This document shows positions 45,441 to 54,484 of a DNA stretch of 64,000 nucleotides, piece by piece. Made by a program: the position numbers and the translations under genes. The notes beneath the pieces were generated by a model. It was not told where the DNA came from. It was given only the letters and a program-made list of their open reading frames with translations, and did not search any database. How positions within the stretch are numbered: the stretch's first letter is position 1; each line of letters starts with the position of its first letter. The DNA lies in NCBI RefSeq assembly GCF_913062585.1, contig NZ_CAJXWX010000008.1, forward strand, positions 62,001-126,000, written 5' to 3'. The DNA comes from an uncultured Sphingomonas sp. (lineage in GTDB: Bacteria; Pseudomonadota; Alphaproteobacteria; Sphingomonadales; Sphingomonadaceae).

Positions 45441-45501
45441 CTTCACCATACGGCGCGACGCGACCACGCTCCGCCGTCCGAAGAATGGGAGTATGCTTTT
45501 C

Positions 45502-46104
45502 ATGTTGAAGACTTTCGCAATCCTCGCCGCCACCTCAGGCCTTACAATGGCCGGCGTCGCGACGGCGCAGACGACCACGGCTCCAGCGGCGCCCGTCGCC
45601 CCTGCCCAGCCAGCGCCCGCCGCGCCGGCGGCTGCGACGCCTGTCGCGACCGGCACCATCGTTCAGGTTCTCGCCGCCACCCCGGACCGCAGCACGCTGG
45701 CCAAGCTGGTGGCGACGGCCGGGCTGACGGCGGACCTGTCGGGCCCCGGCCCCTTCACCGTCTTTGCGCCGAGCGACGAGGCGTTCAGCCGGATGCCCCC
45801 GGGTGCCCTCGATAATCTCAGCAAGCCGGCGAACAAGCCGGTGCTGGCGACGATCCTGAAATATCATGTCGTATCGGGCAAGCTGACCGCCGAGCAGCTG
45901 AAGGCCCAGATCGCAGCGGGGAACGGCACCGCGACGCTGACCACGCTGGCGGGCCAGCCGCTGACGGCGCAGCTGGGGCCGAACGGCAATATCATGCTGA
46001 CCGACGTCAACGGGCAGAAGGCCTATGTCGACAAGGCCGATGTCGATGCGACCAATGGCGTCGTCCACCTGACCAACGGCATCAACGTGCCGAAGATCGG
46101 CTGA
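45502..46104 (+). CDS. Fasciclin-domain periplasmic protein
   Basis: A 200-residue protein with a Sec signal (LKTFAILAATSGLTMAGVATAQ), an Ala/Pro-rich linker, and one FAS1 domain: TIVQVLAATPDRSTLAKLV, GPFTVFAPSDEAFSRMP, LKYHVVSGKLTAEQL and NGVVHLTNGINVPKIG. ATG 45502 has GGGAG ten bases upstream; ATG 45493 would place it too close. No lipobox, unlike the preceding paralogue. Confidence 0.88.
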   Translation: MLKTFAILAATSGLTMAGVATAQTTTAPAAPVAPAQPAPAAPAAATPVATGTIVQVLAATPDRSTLAKLVATAGLTADLSGPGPFTVFAPSDEAFSRMPPGALDNLSKPANKPVLATILKYHVVSGKLTAEQLKAQIAAGNGTATLTTLAGQPLTAQLGPNGNIMLTDVNGQKAYVDKADVDATNGVVHLTNGINVPKIG

Positions 46105-46126
46105 TCCCAACCGGATCGACATGAGG

Positions 46127-46155
46127 AAAGGCGGGGCTTCGGCTCCGCCTTTTTC
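46127..46155 (+). terminator. Intrinsic terminator with UUCG loop
   Basis: AAAGGCGGGGC (46127-46137), loop TTCG, GCTCCGCCTTT (46142-46152): an 11-bp stem with one G-T pair, followed by further T. Ends the fasciclin transcript before the convergent moaE. Confidence 0.9.
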
Positions 46156-46604
46156 TATGGGGTCGGGTCGGTCCAGCGCGCTGCCGCCACGGCGTCCCCG
46201 TGTCGCGCCTCGACCCAGCGCGCCTCCCCACCCCGCGTCTCCCGCTTCCAGAAGGGGGCATCGGTCTTCAGCCGGTCGATCAGATAGGCGCAGGCGTCCA
46301 GCGCATCGTGGCGATGCGGCGCGGCGGCGAGGACCAGGACGATCCGCTCGCCGGGATGCATCGGCCCGACCCGGTGGATGATCGTCGCCGCCTGAAGCGA
46401 CCAGCGTTCGGACGCGGCCCGGGCGATCCGGTCGAGCGCAGCCTCGGTCGCGCCCGGATAATGCTCCAGCTCGAGGCGATCGACACCGTCATCGGCGCGG
46501 ACGAGCCCGCAAAAGCTGGCCACCGCGCCGACATCGTCGCCCTCCATCCGCGCCATTTCCCCGGCCAGGTCGATCGGATCGGAGGACACCAGTATGCGGA
46601 TCAT
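46155..46604 (-). CDS. moaE: Molybdopterin synthase catalytic subunit
   Basis: Large subunit of molybdopterin synthase, which adds sulfur carried by MoaD to cyclic pyranopterin monophosphate. The 149 residues include VASFCGLVRADDGVDRLELEHYPG, IHRVGPMHPGERIVLV, DACAYLIDRLKTDAPFWKRE with the active-site lysines. Overlaps moaD by 4 bases. Confidence 0.94.
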   Translation of the reverse strand: MIRILVSSDPIDLAGEMARMEGDDVGAVASFCGLVRADDGVDRLELEHYPGATEAALDRIARAASERWSLQAATIIHRVGPMHPGERIVLVLAAAPHRHDALDACAYLIDRLKTDAPFWKRETRGGEARWVEARHGDAVAAARWTDPTP

Positions 46605-46858
46605 CCGCCCGTCACCGGCGGAAAGATCGCGATTTCACGCGCGCCTGTGATGACGGCGTCGAGCGCGACGAAATTCTGGTCCACCGCCGCCCGCAGCCGC
46701 TCCGGCTCGGCCAGGGCCTCGGCATGACCAGCGCTCCGCCCCGCCAGCCAACCGATCAGGTCCGCGACCGAGACGACGTCGGTCGGTGGCGTGACGCTTT
46801 CCTCGGCCTGCCCGATCCGCTCGCGGACCCAGGCGAAATACAGGATGGTCAGGGGCAT
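46601..46858 (-). CDS. moaD: Molybdopterin synthase sulfur-carrier subunit
   Basis: Ubiquitin-fold sulfur carrier of 85 residues that ends in the required Gly-Gly (IFPPVTGG), where the thiocarboxylate forms. YFAWVRERIGQAEE is the typical first strand-helix. Between pgsA and moaE, overlapping both. Confidence 0.93.
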   Translation of the reverse strand: MPLTILYFAWVRERIGQAEESVTPPTDVVSVADLIGWLAGRSAGHAEALAEPERLRAAVDQNFVALDAVITGAREIAIFPPVTGG

Positions 46859-47412
46859 CAGCTATCCATGTGCTTGAGGCCGACGCGCAGATAGTCCCAT
46901 CCGGTGACGATGGTCAGCACCGCTGCGCCCCACAGCGCTGCCAGCGCCGCGACATGCAGCCAGGGCCAGGCCGGAAGCGCACCGCCCAGGATCAGACCGC
47001 CGAGCGCGATCAGTTGCAACGTCGTCTTCCACTTGGCCAGCCGCGACACAGGCACCGAGACCTGCAACTGCGCGAGAAACTCGCGCAGGCCCGACACCGC
47101 GATCTCTCGGAGCAGGATCACGAGTCCTGCGACCACGCTCCACCCGCTCAGCACCTGCACGGCGACCAGCACCAGGATGACCGAGGCGACCATGATCTTG
47201 TCGGCGATCGGGTCCAGGAAGATGCCGAGCTTCGACACGGCACCCTGCGCGCGCGCCAGATAGCCGTCGAAATAATCGGTGATGCCCATCAGGCAGTAGA
47301 GTGCGAAGGCGATCCCATAGCCCAGCGCCCAGTCGGGCTGCCACAGCAGCCCCGCGAGCAGCGGCACGGCCAGGATTCGCGAGAGCGTCAACAGGTTGGG
47401 CAGCGTCAGCAT
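46858..47412 (-). CDS. pgsA: CDP-diacylglycerol-glycerol-3-phosphate 3-phosphatidyltransferase
   Basis: Membrane enzyme of 184 residues making phosphatidylglycerol phosphate. The CDP-alcohol phosphotransferase motif is present: DGYLARAQGAVSKLG then IFLDPIADK. N-terminus LTLPNLLTLSRILAVPLL. ATG 47412 was chosen over an upstream start that adds unlike residues. First gene of a pgsA-moaD-moaE unit. Confidence 0.94.
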   Translation of the reverse strand: MLTLPNLLTLSRILAVPLLAGLLWQPDWALGYGIAFALYCLMGITDYFDGYLARAQGAVSKLGIFLDPIADKIMVASVILVLVAVQVLSGWSVVAGLVILLREIAVSGLREFLAQLQVSVPVSRLAKWKTTLQLIALGGLILGGALPAWPWLHVAALAALWGAAVLTIVTGWDYLRVGLKHMDS

Positions 47413-47444
47413 GACGCCTTCTAACCGCTCGCCCGCACATGACA

Positions 47445-47461
47445 AACCGCTTTAAGCGGTT
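47445..47461. promoter_or_regulatory. Perfect palindrome in a divergent promoter region
   Basis: AACCGCTT-T-AAGCGGTT, 8-bp arms with a single central base. It lies 33 bases before pgsA and 66 before the LplT-like gene, both divergent. The shape suits a dimeric repressor; no regulator gene is adjacent. Confidence 0.4.
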
Positions 47462-47526
47462 GGCGATGCCAGCCCGCATGGTTATGTTGGCGTCATCCTG
47501 TTGCCACGATCGGGCCATTTTTCGTT

Positions 47527-48837
47527 ATGCTTAATGCCCTCGGGCTTCTTAAACGGCGTCGGTTCCTGCCGCTGTTTACCACCCAGTTTCTCGGCGCCTT
47601 CAACGACAATCTGTTCAAGACGTCGATGGTGCTGTTCGCGACCTACGCGATCTTCACCGATCCCCGTTCGGAATTCTATTTCAACTCCGCCGCCACGGGC
47701 GCTGCCATCCTGCCCTTCGTATTCCTGTCCGCGCTGTCGGGCCAGTTGGCCGACGGGCATGACAAGGCGCGCATCATCCGGATCGTCAAGACGGTCGAGA
47801 TCGCGATCATGCTGGTGGGCGCGGGCGGCCTGCTGATCGCCAAGGCCGGATATACCACCATCGGCCTGTCGCTGATGCTCGGCACCGTGTTGGCGCTCGG
47901 CGTCCATTCGACCTTTTTCGGCCCGATCAAATACGCCATTCTGCCGCAGCATCTGGAGCCCGAAGACATATTGGGCGGCACCGGTCTGGTCGAGGCGGGG
48001 ACCTATCTGGCCATCCTGCTCGGCACCGTCGCGGCGGGCTGGATCCCGGTCGAGGCGGCCGCGATCGGCGTGATGGTGGTCGCGATACTCGGCTGGTTCA
48101 CGGGGCGGCAGGTTCCGCCAGCGCCACGCGAAGGGCCGCCCATTCCGCTCAACTACAATCCGTTCACCGCGTCGTGGCGGCTGATCTCGGCGACGTTGCA
48201 TATCCGCCGCCTGTTCCTGGCGATCATCGCGATCAGCTTCTTCTGGACGATCGGCGCGGTGCTGATCATCATCTTCCCGCCGCTGGTGAAGAACGTCCTC
48301 ACCGCCGACAAGGAAGTGGCCAGCCTGGCGATCGCGATCTTCTCGATCGGCGTGGCCATCGGGTCGGTCGTCATCAACACCATGCTGCGGGGCGAGATCT
48401 CGGCGCGCTACTCGCCCATGTCTGTCATCGCGATGGGGGCGTTCGTCGTGCTGTTTTCGGTGCTGTGCCGCAACTGGACCCCGGCGCCCGATGGCGGCCT
48501 CTACACCTGGCATGCCTTCCTGGCGGAGCCGCGTGCGATCGGCATCCTGGCGGCGCTGCTGGCCATCGCGACCACGGGGGGCATGTTCGTGGTGCCGCTC
48601 TACGCCTTCCTGACGACGACGGTGGAAAAGGATCAGACGGCCCGGACCGTGGCGGCGAACAATATCGTCAACTGCTTCGCCATGACGATCGGATCGGTCG
48701 CGGTATTCGGGATCAGCGCGGCGGGCGTGTCGTCGGAGGACATGCTCTTCGTCGTGGCGGGCATGTGCCTGGTCTCGGCCTGGCTGGCGCTTCGCCTGCA
48801 CCGGGCCTGTGACGACGGCTGCGTCACCCCCGCCTGA
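47527..48837 (+). CDS. MFS transporter, lysophospholipid-transporter (LplT)-like
   Basis: A 436-residue major-facilitator protein with about 12 helices. N-terminal RRFLPLFTTQFLGAFNDNLFK is the hallmark of LplT and of the MFS half of LplT-PlsC/Aas fusions; FFGPIKYAILPQHLEPEDILGGTGLVEAG is also family-typical. It would flip lysophospholipids to the inner leaflet for re-acylation. No acyltransferase domain or gene is attached. Divergent from pgsA, another phospholipid gene. Confidence 0.85.
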   Translation: MLNALGLLKRRRFLPLFTTQFLGAFNDNLFKTSMVLFATYAIFTDPRSEFYFNSAATGAAILPFVFLSALSGQLADGHDKARIIRIVKTVEIAIMLVGAGGLLIAKAGYTTIGLSLMLGTVLALGVHSTFFGPIKYAILPQHLEPEDILGGTGLVEAGTYLAILLGTVAAGWIPVEAAAIGVMVVAILGWFTGRQVPPAPREGPPIPLNYNPFTASWRLISATLHIRRLFLAIIAISFFWTIGAVLIIIFPPLVKNVLTADKEVASLAIAIFSIGVAIGSVVINTMLRGEISARYSPMSVIAMGAFVVLFSVLCRNWTPAPDGGLYTWHAFLAEPRAIGILAALLAIATTGGMFVVPLYAFLTTTVEKDQTARTVAANNIVNCFAMTIGSVAVFGISAAGVSSEDMLFVVAGMCLVSAWLALRLHRACDDGCVTPA

Positions 48838-49005
48838 TCACATCAGGAAGCTGTAGAAGCACACGAAAAAGGCGGTGAAGCTCAGCACGAACAGGCGCAG
48901 ATCCTGTTCATCGTCCCGGCGGCTGCGCAGTCCCGAAGGCGGCGGTAGCGAACGCCGAAAGGGATGGCGGGCGGCTTCGTTGGTCAGGACAAGGCGGCGT
49001 CTCAT
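48838..49005 (-). CDS. Small C-tail-anchored hypothetical protein
   Basis: A 55-residue basic protein (from ATG 49005; an earlier start at 49050 adds 15). The N-terminal two thirds are Arg-rich (MRRRLVLTNEAARHPFRRS), and the C-terminal LRLFVLSFTAFFVCFYSFLM is one membrane helix ending the protein. No family recognised. Stop abuts the stop of the convergent transporter gene. Confidence 0.55.
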   Translation of the reverse strand: MRRRLVLTNEAARHPFRRSLPPPSGLRSRRDDEQDLRLFVLSFTAFFVCFYSFLM

Positions 49006-49111
49006 GGCGCGGACGTTAACCCGGCGTTGACCATTTTTGCATCGCCCCAATTCCGGGCGACTGTACCCGCTGCCCCGATAAGGGACAGCGGGTCAGGAAC
49101 TTGGCGGGAAC

Positions 49112-50815
49112 CTAGTGGTGATGCGCCGACGACGCGCCGATCCCGGTTTCGGAGCGGACCCGCTGCGCAGGATAGCCCGCCCGGTCGACCGCCGCACGTC
49201 CGGTGCGATCGGTGACCGACACCAGCCAGATGGTCAGAAAGGCCAGCGGCATGGAAAAGATCGTCGGCGAGCCATAAGGGAAGATCGGCTCCGCATATCC
49301 CAGCACCTTCACCCAGATGGCGGGCGACAAGATGGTCAGGACCAGCGCCGTCGACAGGCCCACCAGACCGCCCGCCACCACACCGCGCGTGGTGCAGCCC
49401 GACCAGAGCAGCGACAGGAACAGCACCGGGAAATTGGCCGACGCCGCCAGTGCGAAGGCCAGGCTGACCATGAAGGCGACATTCTGCTTCTCGAACAATA
49501 TGCCGAGCAGGATCGCGACGACCGCCAGCACCAGCACCGTGATCCGCGACACCCGAAGTTCGGACGCGGAGTCGGCCTGGCCACGCTTGATGACGGTCGC
49601 ATAAAGATCGTGGCTGACCGCCGAGGCGCCCGACAGCGTCAGGCCAGCAACCACCGCCAGGATGGTCGCGAACGCCACGGCCGAGATGAATCCGAGGAAC
49701 AGGTTGCCGCCGACCGCCTGTGCCAGGTGAATGGCGGCCATGTTGCTGCCGCCCCGAAGCGCGCCCTCCGCATCGAGGAAGCCGGGATCGGTTGCGACCA
49801 GCACGATCGCGCCGAAGCCGATGACGAAGGTCAGGATGTAGAAATAGCCGATCCACCCCGTCGCCCACAGCACCGAGCTGCGCGCCGCCTTAGCATCGGG
49901 CACGGTGAAGAAGCGCATCAGGATGTGCGGCAGACCCGCCGTCCCGAACATCAGGGCGGCACCGATCGAAATGGCGGAGACGGGATCCTTGATGAAGCCG
50001 CCCGGCCCCATGATCGCATGCCCCTTGGCCGCCGCTTCATCCGGTCCTGCGCCGGCGAGCGCAGCGAGCGCCGTCTTTACCTCGACCGCGCGGGCGAACA
50101 GCGCCTCCGGGCTGAAGCCGAACCGCGCCAGCACCGCGACCGCCATGAAGCTCGCCGCGCCGAGCAGCATCATCGCCTTGACGATCTGGACCCAGGTCGT
50201 GGCGGTCATGCCGCCGAACAGCACATACATCGTCATCAGCACGCCGACGATGACCACCGCATAGCCATAGGGCAGGCCGAAGAGCAGCCGGATCAGCTGC
50301 CCCGCGCCGACCATCTGCGCGATCAGATAGAAGAGCACGACAAGCAGCGTCGAACAGGCCGCGACCATCCGCACCGGTGTCTGCGCGAACCGGAAGGACG
50401 CGACATCGGCAAAGGTGAAGCGCCCCAGATTGCGCAGCCGCTCGGCCATCAGGAACAACAGGATCGGCCAACCGACGAGAAAGCCGATCGAGTAGATCAA
50501 CCCGTCATAGCCATCGGCATAGATTTGCGCGGAGATACCCAGGAAGGACGCCGCCGACATGAAGTCGCCCGCAATCGCCAGACCGTTCTGGAAACCGGTG
50601 ATGCCGCCACCCGCCGTGTAGAAATCGGAAGCCGTCCGGGTGCGCCGGGCGGCCCAGCGGGTGATGGCCAGGGTCAGCGCGACAAAGGCGGCGAACATGC
50701 CGATCGCGGTCCAGTTCGTCGCCTGCTGCACCGCCGGGCCGATCGCATGGGCCTGAACGGCGGAGAGCGGCGTCAGCGTGAGCGCCGCCCCAAGGGCGAA
50801 ACGCCCGGCCCTCAT
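49112..50815 (-). CDS. actP: Cation/acetate symporter
   Basis: Sodium:solute symporter-family acetate permease, 567 residues. It has a cleavable-like N-terminus ([20 protein letters not shown]) as in E. coli Act[25 protein letters not shown] first motif, [36 protein letters not shown] and about 13 helices; it ends in a His-rich tail (SSAHHH). ATG 50815 overlaps the DUF485 stop (ATGA). Confidence 0.94.
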   Translation of the reverse strand: MRAGRFALGAALTLTPLSAVQAHAIGPAVQQATNWTAIGMFAAFVALTLAITRWAARRTRTASDFYTAGGGITGFQNGLAIAGDFMSAASFLGISAQIYADGYDGLIYSIGFLVGWPILLFLMAERLRNLGRFTFADVASFRFAQTPVRMVAACSTLLVVLFYLIAQMVGAGQLIRLLFGLPYGYAVVIVGVLMTMYVLFGGMTATTWVQIVKAMMLLGAASFMAVAVLARFGFSPEALFARAVEVKTALAALAGAGPDEAAAKGHAIMGPGGFIKDPVSAISIGAALMFGTAGLPHILMRFFTVPDAKAARSSVLWATGWIGYFYILTFVIGFGAIVLVATDPGFLDAEGALRGGSNMAAIHLAQAVGGNLFLGFISAVAFATILAVVAGLTLSGASAVSHDLYATVIKRGQADSASELRVSRITVLVLAVVAILLGILFEKQNVAFMVSLAFALAASANFPVLFLSLLWSGCTTRGVVAGGLVGLSTALVLTILSPAIWVKVLGYAEPIFPYGSPTIFSMPLAFLTIWLVSVTDRTGRAAVDRAGYPAQRVRSETGIGASSAHHH

Positions 50816-51117
50816 GCGCCATACTCCGCACGAAGCGCGTCGATCACCGGATCGAAATCGCGATTGGCGCGCCATACGTAAAGGCCGGTCAACAGGATCG
50901 CGAGCGCGATGACGCCCAGCCCGACCGGAATCCCCCAGCTGGTCGCTCCGCCGCTGACCGACCGGGCCAGCAACGCCTTGTCGAACGCGATCGTCAGGAC
51001 GAAGCCGAAATAGACGATCAGCATGATGACCGTCAGGACGATCGTGAAGCGCCCTCGCTTGCGAACCAGCGCAATGTAACGCGGATCGCTCGCCAGACGG
51101 GCTGCGGCATCCTCCAT
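50812..51117 (-). CDS. DUF485 membrane protein, ActP partner
   Basis: A 101-residue two-helix membrane protein (helices about 25-47 and 62-84) of the YjcH/DUF485 family, which commonly precedes acetate permease. [19 protein letters not shown] opens the family domain. First gene of the actP operon. Confidence 0.9.
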   Translation of the reverse strand: MEDAAARLASDPRYIALVRKRGRFTIVLTVIMLIVYFGFVLTIAFDKALLARSVSGGATSWGIPVGLGVIALAILLTGLYVWRANRDFDPVIDALRAEYGA

Positions 51118-51187
51118 GGCATTCTCCCAAACCCCGCACCGTAGATCGGTGTCGTGGCCGCCATGCTCCCCTGCCCCTGCCGTTCCG

Positions 51188-52504
51188 TCAAGCGCGATTG
51201 GGGCGATAGGCGTTCAGGTCGATGCCGTGGCGCGTGACCTTGTCGTAAAAGGTCTTCCGCGGAATGCCGAGGATGGCGAGCGCGGCGCGGACATCGCCTG
51301 ATACCTCCTCCAGGACCGACCGGATGGTCGCCCCCTCGAACTGCTCGACCCGTTCGGGCAGCGGCAGGGGATCGCCCGCCCCCTGCACCTCACCGAACAG
51401 GCCCAGCGCAACCCGGTTGGCATAGTTGCGCACCTCCCGCACATTGCCGGGCCAGTCATGCGACAGCAGACGCGCCTGGATGGTGCCGTCGATCATCGGT
51501 ACGGGTCGCCCGAACCGCTCCGCCGCCTCGCGCAGGAAATGGGCGAAGAGCAACGGTACATCGGCACGACGCTCGCGTAGCGGGGGTACCCGGAGCCGGA
51601 CCGCATCGAGCCGGTATAGTAGGTCGGGCCGGAACCGCCCCTCGACGACGGCGCGCGCCAGATCGGATTTGGCGGCCGCCACGATGCGCAGGTCAAGCGA
51701 CTGGGGATCCTCGGCACCGATCGCGCGTACCTCGCGCTCTTCGACCACACGCAGCATCCGCCCCTGCAAGGCGGGCGCCATGCTGTCCACCTCGTCCAGG
51801 AACAGCGTGCCGCGATGCGCGGCCGCGATCCGCCCCGGCGTCCGGCCATGTACCTGGCCGAACAATTCGTCCTCGGCGATCGCTTCCGGCAGGGCGGCGC
51901 AGTCGACCGCGATGAAGGGACGCGTGCGCCGGGCGCTCCAGCGGTGAAGCAGCAGGGCGACCAGCTCCTTGCCCGTGCCCGTCTCCCCCTCGACCAGCAC
52001 ATCGACATCCGCCTGCGCCACCTGCCGCACCGTCTCGCGCAGGCGCATCATCACCGCGGTCTCGCCGATCAGGGGATAGGCGCCCTGCGCCTCTTCCGCC
52101 GCCAGCCGGAGCCGCCGATTGTCGAGGACCAGCCGCCGCATCTCCAGCGCCCGTTCGGCACTGGCGATCAGATGGTCGGCGGCAAAGGGCTTTGCGACGA
52201 AATCGTACACGCCCTGCTTCAGCGCCGCGACCGCCATCGGCACGTCGCCGTGCCCGGTCATCAGGATCACGGGGATTTCCGCGTCGATCGCCGCGACCCG
52301 CCTGGCCAGTTCGATCCCGTCGATCCCGGGCATCCGGATGTCCGACACGACCATGCCGGGAAACTCCGCCCCAATCCCCGCCAGCGCGGTCTGGGGATCG
52401 CCATGCGCCTCGACGTCGATCCCGGCCAGCTCGAACGACTGGGCCAGCGCCTGGCGCAGGACGGTGTCGTCATCGACCAGCAGCACCCGCAAGCCGTCGC
52501 TCAT
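51188..52504 (-). CDS. DctD-like response regulator without the GAFTGA loop
   Basis: A 438-residue NtrC-family regulator: receiver with Asp55 (VVSDIRMPG) and Lys105; AAA+ domain with Walker A GETGTGKE (173-180) and Walker B TLFLDE (233-238); C-terminal Fis-type helix-turn-helix (VRAALAILGIPRKTFYDKV). Between ELFG and the Walker B strand the sequence is QVHGRTPGRIAAAHRG, about six residues shorter than usual, and lacks GAFTGA, the loop that contacts sigma-54. It may therefore act with the housekeeping sigma factor or not as a sigma-54 activator. Its 3'-overlapping sensor partner is upstream in the operon (GTGA/ATGA overlap at 52501). Confidence 0.9.
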   Translation of the reverse strand: MSDGLRVLLVDDDTVLRQALAQSFELAGIDVEAHGDPQTALAGIGAEFPGMVVSDIRMPGIDGIELARRVAAIDAEIPVILMTGHGDVPMAVAALKQGVYDFVAKPFAADHLIASAERALEMRRLVLDNRRLRLAAEEAQGAYPLIGETAVMMRLRETVRQVAQADVDVLVEGETGTGKELVALLLHRWSARRTRPFIAVDCAALPEAIAEDELFGQVHGRTPGRIAAAHRGTLFLDEVDSMAPALQGRMLRVVEEREVRAIGAEDPQSLDLRIVAAAKSDLARAVVEGRFRPDLLYRLDAVRLRVPPLRERRADVPLLFAHFLREAAERFGRPVPMIDGTIQARLLSHDWPGNVREVRNYANRVALGLFGEVQGAGDPLPLPERVEQFEGATIRSVLEEVSGDVRAALAILGIPRKTFYDKVTRHGIDLNAYRPNRA

Positions 52505-54267
52505 GCCCGGCGCATCCCGATACGAAAGCCCGCGCCGCCCAGTGTCGAGGGGATGGTTTCCAACATACCTCCAAACTCCGTCATGATATCCCGCGCAATG
52601 CCCAGTCCAAGGCCCAGTCCGTCCGGCTTTCCGGTCACGAACGGCGTGAAGATCTCGGTGGCGATCGCCGGGTCCAGCCCCGGGCCATTGTCCTCGACGG
52701 TCAGTTCGATCCCGTCCGCCCGTTCCGACACCGTCAGCCGTACGCGCGGATCGGGCCGCCCGCTGACCGCGTCCAGCGCATTCTGGAGCAGGTTGACCAA
52801 CACCTGCTCCAACCGGACGCGCCCTGCAATCACCCTGGGCAGGCCGTCCGCCGGTCGCTCCAGCGCCACGCCGGCACTGCGAAAACGATCGCCGATCAAC
52901 AACATCGTGCCGTCCAGCACCTCGTCCAGCGCCACCGGGCCCAGGCCGTGCGTGCCCCGCCGGGCGAAACGGCGCATCTCCTGGACGATGGATCCGATCC
53001 GCTCGGTCAGTTCGACGATGGTGGCCAGGTTGCCCGCCGCCTTGTCGGGCTGGGTTCGGTTCAGGAAGGTCCGGGCGTTGTCGGCCAGGGTCCGGATCGC
53101 GGCGACCGGCTGGTTGATCTCATGCGCGACGCCCGCGGTGATCGACCCCAGCGAGCCGAGGCGATTGGCCTGGGCCAGTTCCTCGCGCGCGGCGCGGAAA
53201 CGCTGGTCGGCCAGAATCCGCTCGCCGATCTCGACCGTCAGGCGATCATTGGTCGCGCGAAGCTCGGCGGTGCGCCGTGCGACCTCCTCCTCCAACGCCT
53301 CACGCGCCAGGGCCGCCCGCTCGGCCCGGGTCCGGCGCCAGATGAGGAGCAGGGTCAGGCCGATCAGCCCGGCGGCGATCAGGGCGCTGGCCGAGCGCAC
53401 CCAGCTGTCCGCCTGTCGCAAGGCTGGTCTGGTCGGCAGCAGATGGATCAACTGCCATCGCGGCAGGGGCGCGTGCGTCACCCCGACGATATAGCGCGCG
53501 TCCTGCGAATCCGTCGCCTCACTGTCTGCGATCCGATAGGGGATCGGTCTCGGCACGATACCGCCAAATTGCTGGTTCAACGCGATTTCGCGCGCAACGC
53601 CGGGGGCCAAAGGCCGCAGCGCAGTGAAACGCGCGCGCCAGTCCGTCGAAACCACGACCACGTCGTGATCGTCGACCAGCAACGTCTGCCCCGGATCGCT
53701 AGCCCAGGCCTGGGCCAGCCGGTCGAACTCCACCTTCACCACGACGACTCCGTCGGGTGCGTTTGCCGGGCCGATGCGCCGCGCGAGGAAAAGGCCCGGC
53801 CGGTGGCTGGTATTGCCCAGCGCGAAATATTCCGACGTGCCCGTCCGCATCGCCTGTCGGAAATAGGGGCGGAAGGCATATTGCCGCCCGACGAAGCTGT
53901 CGGGCGCTCCGGCATTGGACGCCGAGATGGTGATACCGAACCGGTTGATGGCATAGATGACCGGCGCGCCGGTCCGCTCGGCCAGGACGCGCAGTTTCTC
54001 GTTCAACCGGACCGCCGCCTCGCTCTTGCCGTTCCGCAGCGCGGAGGCGACGTCCGGATATTCGACCAACACGATGGGCAGCAGACGGAAGCGTTGCAAT
54101 TCGCTGTTGAGCAACCGCTCCTGCTGTCGTGCGATCCGGGCCGCATCGACCCGGAGCGCTGCAACAGCCTGTCGATGGCCATAGACCCGCAGCGCGAACG
54201 CCGCGCCGGTCGCCAGCAGCAGCACCGCCAGGAGCGGTTTGGCGTAGCGTTTCAGATAGCGGTGCAT
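52501..54267 (-). CDS. DctB-like sensor histidine kinase
   Basis: A 588-residue membrane sensor with one N-terminal helix (LLAVLLLATGAAFAL), a double-Cache periplasmic domain (VIYAINRFGITISASNAG, GRQYAFRPYFRQAM, RPGLFLARRI), a second helix (ALIAAGLIGLTLLLIW), a coiled coil, HisKA with ITAGVAHEINQPVAAIR, and an ATPase (NLLQNALDAV, DNGPGLD, GLGLGLGIARDI). This build matches DctB, which senses C4-dicarboxylates. ATG 54267 is preferred to TTG 54306. Divergent from dctA. Confidence 0.9.
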   Translation of the reverse strand: MHRYLKRYAKPLLAVLLLATGAAFALRVYGHRQAVAALRVDAARIARQQERLLNSELQRFRLLPIVLVEYPDVASALRNGKSEAAVRLNEKLRVLAERTGAPVIYAINRFGITISASNAGAPDSFVGRQYAFRPYFRQAMRTGTSEYFALGNTSHRPGLFLARRIGPANAPDGVVVVKVEFDRLAQAWASDPGQTLLVDDHDVVVVSTDWRARFTALRPLAPGVAREIALNQQFGGIVPRPIPYRIADSEATDSQDARYIVGVTHAPLPRWQLIHLLPTRPALRQADSWVRSASALIAAGLIGLTLLLIWRRTRAERAALAREALEEEVARRTAELRATNDRLTVEIGERILADQRFRAAREELAQANRLGSLGSITAGVAHEINQPVAAIRTLADNARTFLNRTQPDKAAGNLATIVELTERIGSIVQEMRRFARRGTHGLGPVALDEVLDGTMLLIGDRFRSAGVALERPADGLPRVIAGRVRLEQVLVNLLQNALDAVSGRPDPRVRLTVSERADGIELTVEDNGPGLDPAIATEIFTPFVTGKPDGLGLGLGIARDIMTEFGGMLETIPSTLGGAGFRIGMRRA

Positions 54268-54383
54268 GGGGTAGGACGGTTTGGGCACATGTGCGAAATA
54301 TCGCAACGCGCCGCATCACGCTATGCGGATTTTCGCGCCGATTACCTGATGAAACGAAATTTTATCTTTCATTTTCAGTGATA

Positions 54384-54389
54384 TATAAT
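54384..54389 (+). promoter_or_regulatory. Candidate -10 element of dctA
   Basis: TATAAT inside the AT-rich 54310-54480 gap between the sensor and dctA. The -35 is weak (around 54361-54366). No GG-N10-GC sigma-54 pattern was found by eye in this gap. Confidence 0.35.
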
Positions 54390-54484
54390 GCCGTCCGCAG
54401 AATTTTGCGATTTGTCCCGGCTGCCGCACACTCGTTGAAATCTGGAATGCGGCCAACCGCGTCCGCCCCGAAATTTTGCAGAGG

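Noticed and set aside
49115..50881. 588-codon open frame opposite actP.
   Set aside because: The minus strand has the complete acetate permease with membrane helices; the opposite frame is Arg/Gln-rich without domains.
54307..54484. Possible sigma-54 (-24/-12) promoter before dctA.
   Set aside because: No GG-N10-GC arrangement was found in the gap on reading it by eye.
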